A stretch of DNA of 64,000 nt from positions 80,094-144,093 of the forward strand of contig NZ_QNSE01000013.1 in assembly GCF_003315485.1 (NCBI RefSeq). Direction: 5' to 3'. Both the position numbers and the translations under genes were made by a program. The stretch comes from Marinomonas rhizomae (GTDB lineage: Bacteria > Pseudomonadota > Gammaproteobacteria > Pseudomonadales > Marinomonadaceae). Of the stretch, positions 54,364 through 63,905 are shown piece after piece. Position 1 is the stretch's first letter. Each line of letters begins with the position of its first letter. The notes under the pieces are model-generated. The model had not been told where the DNA came from. It saw only the letters and a list, made by a program, of their open reading frames with translations, and did no database searches.

Positions 54364-56340
54364 TTAAACAATCTTAAACTGGCTAAGTAGGTACTTCTGA
54401 TGAGAGGCCAATTTAGCCAAGCCTTCACTGTCTTTCTCACTCTGATCAGAACCATGAGCGGCCTGTTCTGACATGTCAGATATTTCTATTACATTCTGTT
54501 TAATCTCTTGTGCTACAGCAGATTGCTCTTCAGCAGCTGTGGCAATTTGAATACTTAAATCACGAATCTCGGCCATACTACTTTGCAACTCAAGCAGTGA
54601 CGAGCCAACGGTACGAGCTTCCCCAACACTGGAGAAAGCACTTTTACGACTCTCTTCCATGCTACCAACTGTTTTTGTAACACCTTGCTGTAACTGTGCA
54701 ATGACATGCTGAATATCTTCAGTGGAGCTGTGCGTTCTATTTGCTAATGTACGAACTTCATCAGCCACTACAGCAAAGCCCCGGCCTTGCTCACCGGCTC
54801 GAGCCGCCTCGATCGCTGCATTCAGGGCCAACAAATTCGTCTGTTCCGCAATGCCTTGGATCACCTCTAAAATACGATCGATACTCTTAGAGTGCTCATC
54901 CAATTCATTGACGACCGTCGTCGACTCTTCTATTTTTCCAAGCAGATGCTCGATTTTATGAATATTGGCATCCATTTGTTCGCGGTTTTGATTAGCCCTT
55001 TGATCGACCGACTGGATTTGGTGCAAAATCACTTCTGAACTTTTTGCTACCTGATCAACCGTAGATACCATTTCAGTCATTGAGGAAGCGACTTCTGTCG
55101 TTCTTTCATTTTGCGCCTTCATCAAACGCTTAGAATCACCTGCTAAACGGACATTACTACCAGCAGACTCAGCCACCTCATTAGATGCTTGATCAATCTC
55201 TGACATCACCTTCTGCAGTTTCACCACCAGCCCATTCACCCAAGCGGATAGCTCACCGAATTCATCTTTGGTTTTCACTTTACTACGCTGGGTAAAGTCC
55301 CCATCTGAGATTTTCCCCAATACAGTCATCACCTCCTTCAATGGAAGGCGAATACTTCGACTCACCCACAATGCCACCAGCACGGCAATGATAATGGAAA
55401 CCACCAATACAACTTCAATAATTAGAGTAGATAGCGTGGCAGCATCCGTCGCTTCCGTTTTGGCATTTACCCCCATCGCAGCCGCTTCTGATAACAGTTG
55501 CTGCACGGAGTGGTTAACCAGCTCCATACTGTCTGATAATTGCTTTGCCAACACTTCAGATTCTTGTGCTAGACGAGCATTCTCATAAAACTTTGCCACC
55601 ACGCCATCGTCAGACAACACGCCAGCTTCTATTTCACCCACCAAGTCATTGATATTGTCATCATTTAAGTAAGACTGCTTATCCTTCAGGCTAGAAATAA
55701 TCGTCGCCATCGCATCACGCAATTCCTGCATATTATCCAAACTGCGCACATCAAAATAATCATTAACCGATACTTGAAGGCTTTCAATTTGACTATGCAT
55801 ATAGGAAGCCGCGAATTGGATTTCAGACGTATCACCATCAGTGACTAACATGCCTAAATCTTCAGTCGCAAATGCAATTGAATCTTTCAGATCCAGTTTC
55901 TCATCTGGCACTACGGCCTGAAGCTCTAACATGGTCTTATGATTAGAAAAAGCCACATCGGTATAACCATAAAAGCGCTTTACTTCAGCATTGATACTGT
56001 CAAGCGCCTGAGCCATCACAGGAATACCTTGAAGTTGAACTGCCAACTGTTCAGAGACATCACTAAATTCTTGCTTATTCTGCAAAAACCGTGCGGATAA
56101 ATCTTCCAACGAGCTAGGGCTTTTACTCAACAGATACTGCAATACAGCGGCATTTGCTAAACTAACGTCTTCTTTGAGTGCATTACTGGTAGATGAGATA
56201 TTAGCGACTTTTCCAGTAACAACATTTAATCTATTTTCTATTTTGTTGATACCTAAAAATCCAGATGCAGCAATCATCAGCAAAAGTATCAGTAAAATAC
56301 CAAAGCCAAATAAAATCCTTTGAATAACGGATAACGCCAT
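54364..56340 (-). CDS. Methyl-accepting chemotaxis protein with long helical periplasmic domain
   Basis: A 658-residue membrane chemoreceptor of classical topology: helix 1 at about 7-30, a roughly 275-residue all-helical periplasmic domain resembling the HBM (helical bimodular) ligand-binding class, and helix 2 at about 306-327. A HAMP region follows (about 328-382, with [14 protein letters not shown]). The signalling domain has [18 protein letters not shown] near 519 and [14 protein letters not shown] near 612. No C-terminal pentapeptide for CheR binding is visible. HBM receptors in pseudomonads sense TCA intermediates and organic acids, so a carboxylate signal is likely (inference). GAGG precedes the ATG. 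Confidence 0.88.
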   Translation of the reverse strand: MALSVIQRILFGFGILLILLLMIAASGFLGINKIENRLNVVTGKVANISSTSNALKEDVSLANAAVLQYLLSKSPSSLEDLSARFLQNKQEFSDVSEQLAVQLQGIPVMAQALDSINAEVKRFYGYTDVAFSNHKTMLELQAVVPDEKLDLKDSIAFATEDLGMLVTDGDTSEIQFAASYMHSQIESLQVSVNDYFDVRSLDNMQELRDAMATIISSLKDKQSYLNDDNINDLVGEIEAGVLSDDGVVAKFYENARLAQESEVLAKQLSDSMELVNHSVQQLLSEAAAMGVNAKTEATDAATLSTLIIEVVLVVSIIIAVLVALWVSRSIRLPLKEVMTVLGKISDGDFTQRSKVKTKDEFGELSAWVNGLVVKLQKVMSEIDQASNEVAESAGSNVRLAGDSKRLMKAQNERTTEVASSMTEMVSTVDQVAKSSEVILHQIQSVDQRANQNREQMDANIHKIEHLLGKIEESTTVVNELDEHSKSIDRILEVIQGIAEQTNLLALNAAIEAARAGEQGRGFAVVADEVRTLANRTHSSTEDIQHVIAQLQQGVTKTVGSMEESRKSAFSSVGEARTVGSSLLELQSSMAEIRDLSIQIATAAEEQSAVAQEIKQNVIEISDMSEQAAHGSDQSEKDSEGLAKLASHQKYLLSQFKIV

Positions 56341-56555
56341 AATCGACCTCTAAATTAAAATCTGCTCTAAATTTTTTGCCCATTTAACCGCTAGGCATAC
56401 GCGTTTACGGAAGTTTGACCAATGATACAGGAATACCATAACACTTTATTTACAATTATCATCTATCTCTGAAAGTCACAAAAAGGCTATTTAACCCCCA
56501 GTGCTTAGCGTCATAAAATCTGCATAGATTTCTTTCAATCCACCAATCTGGTAAA

Positions 56556-58013
56556 TTGGACACACCTCATTTTAAATTTGACCTGCGCTTTATGGATTGC
56601 CCCTTATACGAAAAAATTGCGAACCAAATTGAACACCAAGTTCATGAAGGTATTTTCTTACCAGGAGCAAAGATCCCATCGGTTCGTAAAACCAGCAAAC
56701 AAATGGAAGTTAGTGTTGCTACCGTGCTTCAAGCTTACAGTTTGCTAGAAGACAGAGGAGTCATTAAAGCACGCCCTCAAAAAGGCTATTTCGTCCAAGA
56801 AATCCAGCCACACCCAACAGAGCCAGCAAAAATTGAACCAACTAAGAACGATGGCACCATTCATGCGTTACTAAGACGTTTACTTCACGCTTCCCAAGAC
56901 GGCAATATCATACAATTTGGCGCTGCTATTCCTAAAAGCCAGTTCCTACCAATACGACAACTGCAACGTTCTGTAGGGCGCTTGATGCGCTTAGAGCCAG
57001 AAATATGTGCCGCTTACGAATTTACCCCAGGATCACTTAACTTACGCCGTCAGATTGCCATCCGCATGCTAGACAACGGCTGCCAGCTGCAACCCGATGA
57101 CATTACTATTACCTTGGGATGTCAAAACGCCTTAATGCTTTCATTACAGGCTGTCGCCAAAGCAGGCGATACCATTGCTATCGAAAGTCCTGCTTATCAT
57201 GGCGTATTACAAATCATTGAAGTATTAAACCTAAAAGCGGTTGAAATTCCTTGCTCTGCTGACACCGGCATAGACTTAGATTTATTAGAAAACGCGGCCA
57301 ACGAATGGGATATCAAAGCATGCGTTGTCACACCCAATAATCAAAACCCAATTGGCGCTACACTCAATAATCAGGCGCGACAACGCATCCTCAGCCAATC
57401 TATTCAACATGGCTTTACCCTGATTGAAGACGATGTATACGGTGAGTTGAGTTATAAAGACAAACGCGAACGTTCCCTCAAAGCCGACGATAACCATAAC
57501 ACCGTCATCTATTGCAGTTCATTTTCCAAAAGCATAGCCCCTGGATTCCGCATTGGCTGGATTGTTGGTGGCCCTTTTCAAACACAGATTGAGCATTATG
57601 CTTATGTTCAATCCCTCGCGATTCCAACCTTAACGCAAACTGCTATTGCTAACTTCTTGGAAAACGGCGCATACGACCGCCATTTACGAAAAACCCGACA
57701 ATCTTATCAAGACAACTTGCTTCGTTGCCAAGCGCTCATTCAAGAGCACTTCCCAGCAGGAACTAAAACCTCTGCACCAAAAGGTGGTTTTTTACTCTGG
57801 GTCACCTTGCCAGACACTGTTAACGCCATGACTCTTCATTCTCAAGCTTTAGACATTGGCATAGGTTTACTACCGGGATTAGCCTTCAGTTTAACGGCGC
57901 AGTTTAATCACCACTTTCGATTAAATTACGCATTAACTTGGGACAATCAAACCAACGCAGCACTAAAAGAGCTTGGTAAACTTTGCCAGCTTCAGACCTC
58001 TAGTCTAGGCTAA
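56556..58013 (+). CDS. MocR-type GntR regulator with aminotransferase domain
   Basis: A 485-residue regulator with an N-terminal GntR winged helix (about 12-80, PLYEKIANQIEHQVHEG, SVRKTSKQMEVSVATVLQAY) and a fold-type I aminotransferase domain from about 115. The PLP lysine lies in SSFSKSIAPGFRIGW (near 327), with the Asp in IEDDVYGELSY and ESPAYHGVLQ also visible. It starts at TTG 56556, because the first ATG (56592) would remove part of the FKFDLRF beginning and has no binding site; both are uncertain. No amino-acid or PLP gene adjoins it, so its target is unknown. Confidence 0.85.
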   Translation: MDTPHFKFDLRFMDCPLYEKIANQIEHQVHEGIFLPGAKIPSVRKTSKQMEVSVATVLQAYSLLEDRGVIKARPQKGYFVQEIQPHPTEPAKIEPTKNDGTIHALLRRLLHASQDGNIIQFGAAIPKSQFLPIRQLQRSVGRLMRLEPEICAAYEFTPGSLNLRRQIAIRMLDNGCQLQPDDITITLGCQNALMLSLQAVAKAGDTIAIESPAYHGVLQIIEVLNLKAVEIPCSADTGIDLDLLENAANEWDIKACVVTPNNQNPIGATLNNQARQRILSQSIQHGFTLIEDDVYGELSYKDKRERSLKADDNHNTVIYCSSFSKSIAPGFRIGWIVGGPFQTQIEHYAYVQSLAIPTLTQTAIANFLENGAYDRHLRKTRQSYQDNLLRCQALIQEHFPAGTKTSAPKGGFLLWVTLPDTVNAMTLHSQALDIGIGLLPGLAFSLTAQFNHHFRLNYALTWDNQTNAALKELGKLCQLQTSSLG

Positions 58014-58215
58014 TACAGACACCTAAACAGTGTAAAATGCAAAGGGTAATACAGAGCTTTTTTGTATATAAGTAAAAGTTATGATTAAAGCCTCAGACAT
58101 CCTAAAATTCATCTGTACAGACAGGGCAAAAAGCGTACAATTCGCATTCTTTTTTAAACACTCTGCCTTCTTGGCCGATAACATGAATATCTGAAATAGT
58201 AGCTGGCTTGTTGCG

Positions 58216-58626
58216 ATGGAATTTGTTGCACATCCGAGAGACCTTCCGTTAGACATTACGCTAATTGAAGATCAGCCCTTTCCTCAAATTACTGAAGATA
58301 GAGCTGGGTTTGTCGGTATTACATATATCACCCTTCGTCCTTTTGACAATGGACGCTCGGTAAGAATTACATTGGAAGAGATTGACCCAAACTTTTGCGT
58401 GTCTGGCCGTATAGCTTGGTGCAATAAAGAAACAGACGGCTACCACATCGCCATTGAATTCCCTACCAAAGAAGAGTGCTATTGTGTTCGCATGATCGAA
58501 CAACTCTCTCAGATTGAGCACTACCGACGCCAAGCAAAAGTCGAAGGTCGACGACTCAATTACAATGAAGCCGCTGCCGAATGGATACAGAAATTTGCTG
58601 CCAGCTTCCCTGCATTTACTATTTAA
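58216..58626 (+). CDS. PilZ-like domain protein with a degenerate c-di-GMP motif
   Basis: A 136-residue protein whose beta-rich middle (VRITLEEIDPNFCVSGRIAWCNKETDGYHIAIEFP) follows the PilZ pattern. Residues 1-15 (MEFVAHPRDLPLDIT) occupy the place of the RxxxR motif but lack the second Arg, and the second motif has only a partial match. A helical C-terminal tail (about 85-136) follows. It may be a non-binding or divergent PilZ, acting by protein contact. The start lacks a strong binding site. It lies 38 bases before the DUF501 gene and is likely co-transcribed. Confidence 0.6.
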   Translation: MEFVAHPRDLPLDITLIEDQPFPQITEDRAGFVGITYITLRPFDNGRSVRITLEEIDPNFCVSGRIAWCNKETDGYHIAIEFPTKEECYCVRMIEQLSQIEHYRRQAKVEGRRLNYNEAAAEWIQKFAASFPAFTI

Positions 58627-58663
58627 TTCTTCTAGTTCAGAAGACACTATCCAATAAGACATT

Positions 58664-59179
58664 ATGACAACGACACTTTCTCAGCATGATATCGATATCA
58701 TCACAGCACAACTTGGACGCACTCCTAGCGGTATCAGTGCCATTGCCCACTATTCGCCTAACGGCATACCACAAGTCTTAGAAATGGAGACTTGGGTTTT
58801 CGAACAGCCATTTCCAACGCTTTATTGGCTTTCCAGCAAAGCGATAGACAAAGCCTTGGCAAAAATAGAAAGCCATGGCGTCGTAAAAGAGCTCGAGCAA
58901 CGCATAAAAGACGATGAGACATTACGAGAAGCGCATCATGCTTCTCACCGCGATTACATCTCACGACGATGGGAAGTAATGAGCGACGAGCACAAAGCCA
59001 TTATTGAAGAAAAAGGTTTTAAGCCTCTATTTGATAAGCTAGGAATTGGCGGCATTGCAAATTGGGATCAAGTTCGATGCCTACATATGCAGTATGCTCA
59101 TCATCTTGCGGGAAACAACGTTATCGGTCGAATTCTCGACGAAGAGTATGGTATGAAAGCCATCGCAGACGCAGAATAA
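58664..59179 (+). CDS. DUF501 family protein, unknown function
   Basis: A 171-residue protein of the DUF501 family, recognised by the order of conserved parts: an opening with DIDIITAQLGRTPSG, then PQVLEMETWVFEQPFPTLYWLSS near 35-57 and the His-rich CLHMQYAHHLAGNNVIGRIL near 143. The conserved Cys and His residues suggest metal binding or catalysis, but no activity is established for the family. It shares a likely transcript with the PilZ-like gene and ends in a strong terminator. Confidence 0.85.
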   Translation: MTTTLSQHDIDIITAQLGRTPSGISAIAHYSPNGIPQVLEMETWVFEQPFPTLYWLSSKAIDKALAKIESHGVVKELEQRIKDDETLREAHHASHRDYISRRWEVMSDEHKAIIEEKGFKPLFDKLGIGGIANWDQVRCLHMQYAHHLAGNNVIGRILDEEYGMKAIADAE

Positions 59180-59196
59180 CATTTAGCACGACGTGT

Positions 59197-59234
59197 AAAA
59201 AAGGGGAACGATTTACCATCGTTCCCCTTTTTTA
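59197..59234. terminator. Terminator after the DUF501 gene
   Basis: Stem of AAAAAAGGGGAACGAT and ATCGTTCCCCTTTTTT around TTACC, ending in a T run; usable in both directions by the convergent small gene at 59262. Confidence 0.92.
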
Positions 59235-59261
59235 CTTTCAAAACACGCCTTAAATAATGAC

Positions 59262-59552
59262 TTATTTTAAGCTTTCAAGAATGGCTTTTAATTCATCGGG
59301 CGTTGTCACTGTTGGCAAAACTTCACGAATGCGATTGAATGCCGCTTGAGCAACCGCGGCACGCTGAGCGTAAGTCGTCAATGCCCCACCAGTCCAACCC
59401 GCCAACTTCATCATTTCATTTTTAAAGTTATTACCGTCAACACCGTGTCCGCCCAGTGACATCAATGCATCTTCGATCTCTAAATAGCTTGGACGCTCCC
59501 CACCAAACTTCATAAAATCATCTTGCTGTACTTCGGCAAACTGTTTCGACAT
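59262..59552 (-). CDS. Small acidic-to-neutral soluble protein, unknown function
   Basis: A 96-residue protein that I do not recognise. It begins MSKQFAEVQQDDFMKFGG and has a Gly-rich middle, SLGGHGVDGNNFKNEMMKLAGWTGGALTTYAQ (positions about 32-63), then an amphipathic helix ending ELKAILESL. No signal peptide or membrane helix. AGGG precedes the ATG. It has its own convergent terminator on one side and lies 91 bases before the end... start region of glpK's 3' side, with no operon partner. Base use is like its neighbours, so it is likely a native gene. Confidence 0.6.
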   Translation of the reverse strand: MSKQFAEVQQDDFMKFGGERPSYLEIEDALMSLGGHGVDGNNFKNEMMKLAGWTGGALTTYAQRAAVAQAAFNRIREVLPTVTTPDELKAILESLK

Positions 59553-59643
59553 TATCTAAACCCTTTGTAAATAAACATCCTTACTTAAAGTTAGCCATAT
59601 TTGCCTTAGCACACAAGACAAAGCATGTATCAAATCGTAAAAA

Positions 59644-61128
59644 CTAGTCTCGTGTGCGCACTCTATCTACCGCTTTTTGCCAGCCTTGATACAATTTATC
59701 GCCTGTGCCTTTCTCCATTGCGGGCTCAAAACATTTATCAGCTTCCCATAAAGCTTCAATCTCATCCAAAGATTGATACAGGCCAACCTGCAACCCCGCT
59801 AAAAAGGCAGCACCCAATGCCGTGGTTTCAGTAACACAAGGCCGCTCTACTGTAATTTCTAACAAATCACTTAAAAACTGCACCATCACATCATTTATCA
59901 CCATGCCGCCATCGACACGTAAAGAGCTAAATGTTGCGCCATCTTGCGCCATCGCTCCTACCAGATCTCTTGTTTGGTAGCACACAGACCGCAAACCAGC
60001 ACTAACGATATCAGCAACGCCAGTATCACGCGTTAACCCAATCATAGCGCCACGGGCATCTGGGTCCCAATAAGGCGCCCCTAACCCTGTAAATGCCGGA
60101 ACCAAATAAACAGAATCATCATTCAATGCTTGCGTAGCCAGACTTTGCGTCTCTTTAGCGTCAGCAAATAGCTTCAAACCATCTCGGAGCCATTGAATGG
60201 CGGCACCCGCCACAAAGATGCTGCCTTCTAAGGCATAGGTAACCTTTCCGTTTATGCGGTAACCCACAGTAGTAAGTAACTTGTGTTCCGATCGAATCGC
60301 TTTGTCACCAGTATTCAAAATCATGAAACAACCGGTGCCGTAAGTACTCTTCACCATACCTGGAGCAAAGCATGCTTGCCCAACCAACGCCGCCTGTTGA
60401 TCTCCGGCAATACCATTAACAGGAATTTCAGCGCCCAACCAAGCCGCATCAATGACACCAAAATCCGCACTGCAATCCATCACCTCTGGAAACAATACGT
60501 CACCAATACCTAGTTGCTCGATCAGTTCGTCATCCCATTCTTGTTTATGAATATTGAATGCCATAGTACGAGCAGCATTTGTCGCATCGGTTTTATGAGA
60601 TTTTCCGTTCGTTAGTCGCCACAATAAAAAGCTGTCGACTGTACCAAAGGCCAAACGCCCCGCTTGCGCTTTTTCACGAGCACCATCAACATTGTCCAAA
60701 ATCCAACGAATTTTAGTAGCAGAAAAATACGGATCAATGAGTAACCCAGTTTTTTCTTGCACCTTTTCACTTAAACCCTGGTCATTTAACGACTGACAAA
60801 ACGCACTAGTTCGTCGATCTTGCCAAACAATCGCGTTATAAACTGGCTCACCTGTTTCGGTGTCCCATAAAATAGTGGTTTCACGCTGATTGGTAATGCC
60901 GATGGTTGCTATCGCTTGCGCATCGATGCCTGTATCCTTGAGAACAGAGCGACACACAGCTAAAGTAGATAACCATATATCCTCTGGATCATGCTCAACC
61001 CAACCATCATCAGGGAAAATTTGCGGGAACTCTTGCTGAGATTGGCCAACACGAGCGCCTTTTTCATCAAATAAAATAGCCCGAGAACTGGTGGTGCCTT
61101 GATCAATAGCAAGAATATAATGTGTCAT
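59644..61128 (-). CDS. glpK: Glycerol kinase
   Basis: Phosphorylates glycerol to sn-glycerol-3-phosphate with ATP. The 494-residue FGGY-family kinase shows [18 protein letters not shown] at 6-23, [12 protein letters not shown] near 77 with the substrate Arg-Glu, and [19 protein letters not shown] near 180. In the C-terminal lobe [16 protein letters not shown] (near 300) and [14 protein letters not shown] (near 345) are visible. It is divergent from glpR, whose operator-like repeats lie in between. The glpF facilitator normally found upstream is not in the window. Confidence 0.96.
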   Translation of the reverse strand: MTHYILAIDQGTTSSRAILFDEKGARVGQSQQEFPQIFPDDGWVEHDPEDIWLSTLAVCRSVLKDTGIDAQAIATIGITNQRETTILWDTETGEPVYNAIVWQDRRTSAFCQSLNDQGLSEKVQEKTGLLIDPYFSATKIRWILDNVDGAREKAQAGRLAFGTVDSFLLWRLTNGKSHKTDATNAARTMAFNIHKQEWDDELIEQLGIGDVLFPEVMDCSADFGVIDAAWLGAEIPVNGIAGDQQAALVGQACFAPGMVKSTYGTGCFMILNTGDKAIRSEHKLLTTVGYRINGKVTYALEGSIFVAGAAIQWLRDGLKLFADAKETQSLATQALNDDSVYLVPAFTGLGAPYWDPDARGAMIGLTRDTGVADIVSAGLRSVCYQTRDLVGAMAQDGATFSSLRVDGGMVINDVMVQFLSDLLEITVERPCVTETTALGAAFLAGLQVGLYQSLDEIEALWEADKCFEPAMEKGTGDKLYQGWQKAVDRVRTRD

Positions 61129-61194
61129 GGTGAATTCTCTTTGAAATCACAGTCACTCAAAAAGTAAGCGACTTAAATTGTTGTTTTGTTTTTT

Positions 61195-61222
61195 GAACAT
61201 GAATATTCAAATACGAATATTC
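61195..61222. promoter_or_regulatory. Putative GlpR operators between glpK and glpR
   Basis: GAATATTC occurs twice (61201-61208, 61215-61222) with GAACAT directly before the first. The two copies are 14 bases apart and 67-94 bases upstream of glpK. Shape fits a DeoR-type repressor. Confidence 0.45.
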
Positions 61223-61300
61223 CCTATTAAAAACCAATGCACACTCGTTTAGCAAGCCTCGTTTAACAAGTAATGCCTTTTATCAGGAGAAGAAAACAAG

Positions 61301-62071
61301 ATGGGCCAACTCTCTCGCCAAGACAATATTGTCGCCATAGTGAAAGAAAAGGGATATGTGACAATCGATGAATTGGCCAGCCAGTTTGCTGTCACACCAC
61401 AAACCATTCGCCGAGATATTAATGAGCTAGCAAAGGCTGATCAAATACGCAGACACCATGGTGGCGCGAGTTACGATTCAAGCACTACCAACGTAGCCTA
61501 CGCAACTCGACAAATTTTACAGCTACCAGCAAAAGAGCAAATAGCCAAACGAATTGCAGCAGAAATCCCCAATCATGCCTCCTTGTTTATCAACATTGGT
61601 ACCACAACAGAAACCGTTGCTCGAGAGCTGCTAAACCACCAAGGCTTGCAAGTTATCACCAACAACCTCAATGTTGCGGCCATTCTAAGCGGAAAAGAAG
61701 ACTTTACTGTGATCATTGCTGGGGGCACAGTTCGTTCACGAGATGGTGGCGTAATGGGAGAGGCAACGATCGACTTCATTAATCAATTCCGTGTGGATTT
61801 CGGCATCATAGGCATCAGTGGCATTGACCCAAACGATGGCTCACTGCTGGATTATGATTACCAAGAAGTCAGGGTTGCTCAAAGTATTATCAATAACTCT
61901 CGAACTGTTTTCCTCGCTGCTGACAGCGCCAAATTTGGCCGCAATGCGGTTGTTCGTTTAGGCAATATCACCCAAGTAGACAGGCTTTTTACTGATGAAC
62001 AACCACCAAAGGCCATTATTAAATTAATGAAAGAACACAAGGTTCGATTAGAAACCTGCACGCCCAAGTAA
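61301..62071 (+). CDS. glpR: Glycerol-3-phosphate regulon repressor
   Basis: A 256-residue DeoR-family repressor: N-terminal HTH at about 6-60 ([29 protein letters not shown]) and a sugar-phosphate-binding domain from about 70 with [28 protein letters not shown] and [15 protein letters not shown]. In the family, glycerol-3-phosphate releases DNA. It is placed between glpK (divergent) and glpD (same strand). AGGAG precedes the ATG at 61301. Confidence 0.93.
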   Translation: MGQLSRQDNIVAIVKEKGYVTIDELASQFAVTPQTIRRDINELAKADQIRRHHGGASYDSSTTNVAYATRQILQLPAKEQIAKRIAAEIPNHASLFINIGTTTETVARELLNHQGLQVITNNLNVAAILSGKEDFTVIIAGGTVRSRDGGVMGEATIDFINQFRVDFGIIGISGIDPNDGSLLDYDYQEVRVAQSIINNSRTVFLAADSAKFGRNAVVRLGNITQVDRLFTDEQPPKAIIKLMKEHKVRLETCTPK

Positions 62072-62220
62072 CCCTTGGGCTCAGCATTGTGACGACTACT
62101 TGCTAAGCTAGAGACAACCAACCCTTCTCCTTCTCACTTCCTTTCAAAGCTCAAAAAAGATCAAATGTTCACCAAAACTTCACAAAGCCTTATTGTCATC
62201 ATCGCTTTAGAGGTTTAGTA

Positions 62221-62248
62221 TCGAACATAAATGTTCACTTTCGAACAT
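62221..62248. promoter_or_regulatory. Putative GlpR operator upstream of glpD
   Basis: TCGAACAT occurs at 62221-62228 and 62241-62248, and the first forms the palindrome GAACATAAATGTTC (62223-62236). A related ATGTTCAC also occurs at 62165. The sites end 31 bases before glpD. Confidence 0.55.
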
Positions 62249-62279
62249 TAAACCGTATTTTTTGATCGTGAGGCTTAGT

Positions 62280-63767
62280 ATGAATCACTCCCATTTTGAC
62301 CTATTTGTTGTTGGCGGCGGCATTAATGGCACAGGAATAGCCGCAGATGCCGCAGGACGAGGCCTAAATGTTGGTCTGTGTGAAATGGGGGATTTAGCTC
62401 ATGCCACATCCTCATCGAGCAGCAAATTAATCCACGGTGGTTTGCGCTATTTGGAACATTATGAGTTTCGACTTGTAAAAGAAGCGTTAACGGAACGTGA
62501 AGTCTTGCTAGAAGTGGCTCCTCACCTTGTCACTCCGATGCGTTTTCAAATGCCCCATAGACCACACCTACGCCCAGCGTGGTTGATTCGCATCGGTTTA
62601 TTTCTTTACGACAACCTAGGCAAACGTAAAACACTTTTAGGCTCGAAAGGTGTTAAGTACGGCTCAGACAGCCCATTAAAAGACGATATTAAACAAGGCT
62701 TTGAATACTCAGACTGCTGGGTAGATGATGCACGTTTAGTGGTTACCAATGCCCTTAGTGCTCAAAAAAATGGCGCGTCTATTTTTGCACGAACTCGCTG
62801 TACCTCCGCAAAACGTGTCGGCAATCAATGGCATATCAGTCTAGAAGATCAAATCACCAAAGAAACCCATGAGATTACCGCCAAAGCCTTGGTTAATGCG
62901 GCAGGTCCTTGGGTGTCATCTTTTATTGAAACCAAAGTAGAACGGAAGGCACCTTACGGTATTCGCATGATTAAAGGTAGCCACATTGTTGTACCAAAGA
63001 TGTACCAACACTCAAATGCCTTCATCATGCAAAACACTGACAAGCGTATTGTTTTCGCCATTCCTTACCGTGAACACTACACCTTATTAGGTACAACCGA
63101 CGTGGAATACAAAGGCGATCCAAATGAGGTGGCCATCTCGGAAGAAGAAACCCAATACATTTTAAAAGTTGCCAATGATCACTTCAAAAAAACACTTTCG
63201 CCTGCAGACGTTGTCTGGAGTTACTCAGGCGTAAGACCATTATTAGAAGATGAATCCTCTGATCCTTCTGCCGTGACGCGCGATTACACATTACACCTTG
63301 ATGACCAAAATCACCAAGCACCATTGCTCAGCATTTTCGGCGGAAAAATCACTACTTATCGAAAACTCGCTCTATCCGCAATGAAAAAGCTTACACCTTA
63401 CTTTGATAACCTTGGTGATGAGTGGACGCACAGCAAGCCATTACCTGGTGGTGACTTAGGTATGTCTCTTGACGGCTTCGCCATGAAATTACAGCAAGAC
63501 TATCCTTTTATAGGTGCCCACCTTGCTCGTCGCTTTGCTAATAGCTACGGCACATTGACAAACATTCTATTAGAAAAAGCCAATTCCGAAGCCGACCTTG
63601 GTCAGCATTTCGGCAATCAGCTTTATCAAGTAGAAGTGGACTACTTAATTAATCGTGAATGGTCGCATTCAGCGGAAGATATTTTATGGCGTCGAACCAA
63701 GCTTGGCCTTGAATTCACACCGGATCAAGTCAACACGCTTGAAAGTTACATACAAACAAAGATTTAA
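62280..63767 (+). CDS. glpD: Aerobic glycerol-3-phosphate dehydrogenase
   Basis: A 495-residue FAD enzyme of the inner membrane surface that oxidises glycerol-3-phosphate to dihydroxyacetone phosphate and passes electrons to quinone. The FAD motif is FVVGGGINGTGIAADAAGRG near 9-28, followed by SSSSSKLIHGGLRYLEHYEFRLV near 46, HYTLLGTTDVEY near 267 and IFGGKITTYRKLA near 352. ATG 62280 with GAGG upstream is used; the in-frame TTG at 62262 is not needed. It is preceded by GlpR-type repeats and is separate from glpR by 208 bases. Confidence 0.96.
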   Translation: MNHSHFDLFVVGGGINGTGIAADAAGRGLNVGLCEMGDLAHATSSSSSKLIHGGLRYLEHYEFRLVKEALTEREVLLEVAPHLVTPMRFQMPHRPHLRPAWLIRIGLFLYDNLGKRKTLLGSKGVKYGSDSPLKDDIKQGFEYSDCWVDDARLVVTNALSAQKNGASIFARTRCTSAKRVGNQWHISLEDQITKETHEITAKALVNAAGPWVSSFIETKVERKAPYGIRMIKGSHIVVPKMYQHSNAFIMQNTDKRIVFAIPYREHYTLLGTTDVEYKGDPNEVAISEEETQYILKVANDHFKKTLSPADVVWSYSGVRPLLEDESSDPSAVTRDYTLHLDDQNHQAPLLSIFGGKITTYRKLALSAMKKLTPYFDNLGDEWTHSKPLPGGDLGMSLDGFAMKLQQDYPFIGAHLARRFANSYGTLTNILLEKANSEADLGQHFGNQLYQVEVDYLINREWSHSAEDILWRRTKLGLEFTPDQVNTLESYIQTKI

Positions 63768-63803
63768 TTTAGCTCGATAGTAGCATTTAAAATTACTAAA
63801 GAC

Positions 63804-63881
63804 CTTTACACGAAGTCGCGAGGGAAGCCAAAACCAGTCCATTGTTAACAAAGTATTGGCAAGCGCAGTAGTCGTGCAAAG
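63804..63881. repeat. Inverted-repeat-bounded segment downstream of glpD
   Basis: CTTTACACGA (63804-63813) and TCGTGCAAAG (63872-63881) are inverted arms with one mismatch, and TTGTTAACAA lies near the centre. The segment reads unlike a promoter or a gene and may be a small dispersed repeat or the scar of an older insertion. No other copy was noticed in the window. Confidence 0.3.
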
Positions 63882-63905
63882 ATCTCTACCCATTAGCCCA
63901 CTTAA

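Noticed and set aside
58023..58256. 77-codon minus-strand frame between the MocR and PilZ-like genes
   Set aside because: No ribosome site, unlike any family, and it runs into the PilZ-like gene. The gap is better treated as a leader region.
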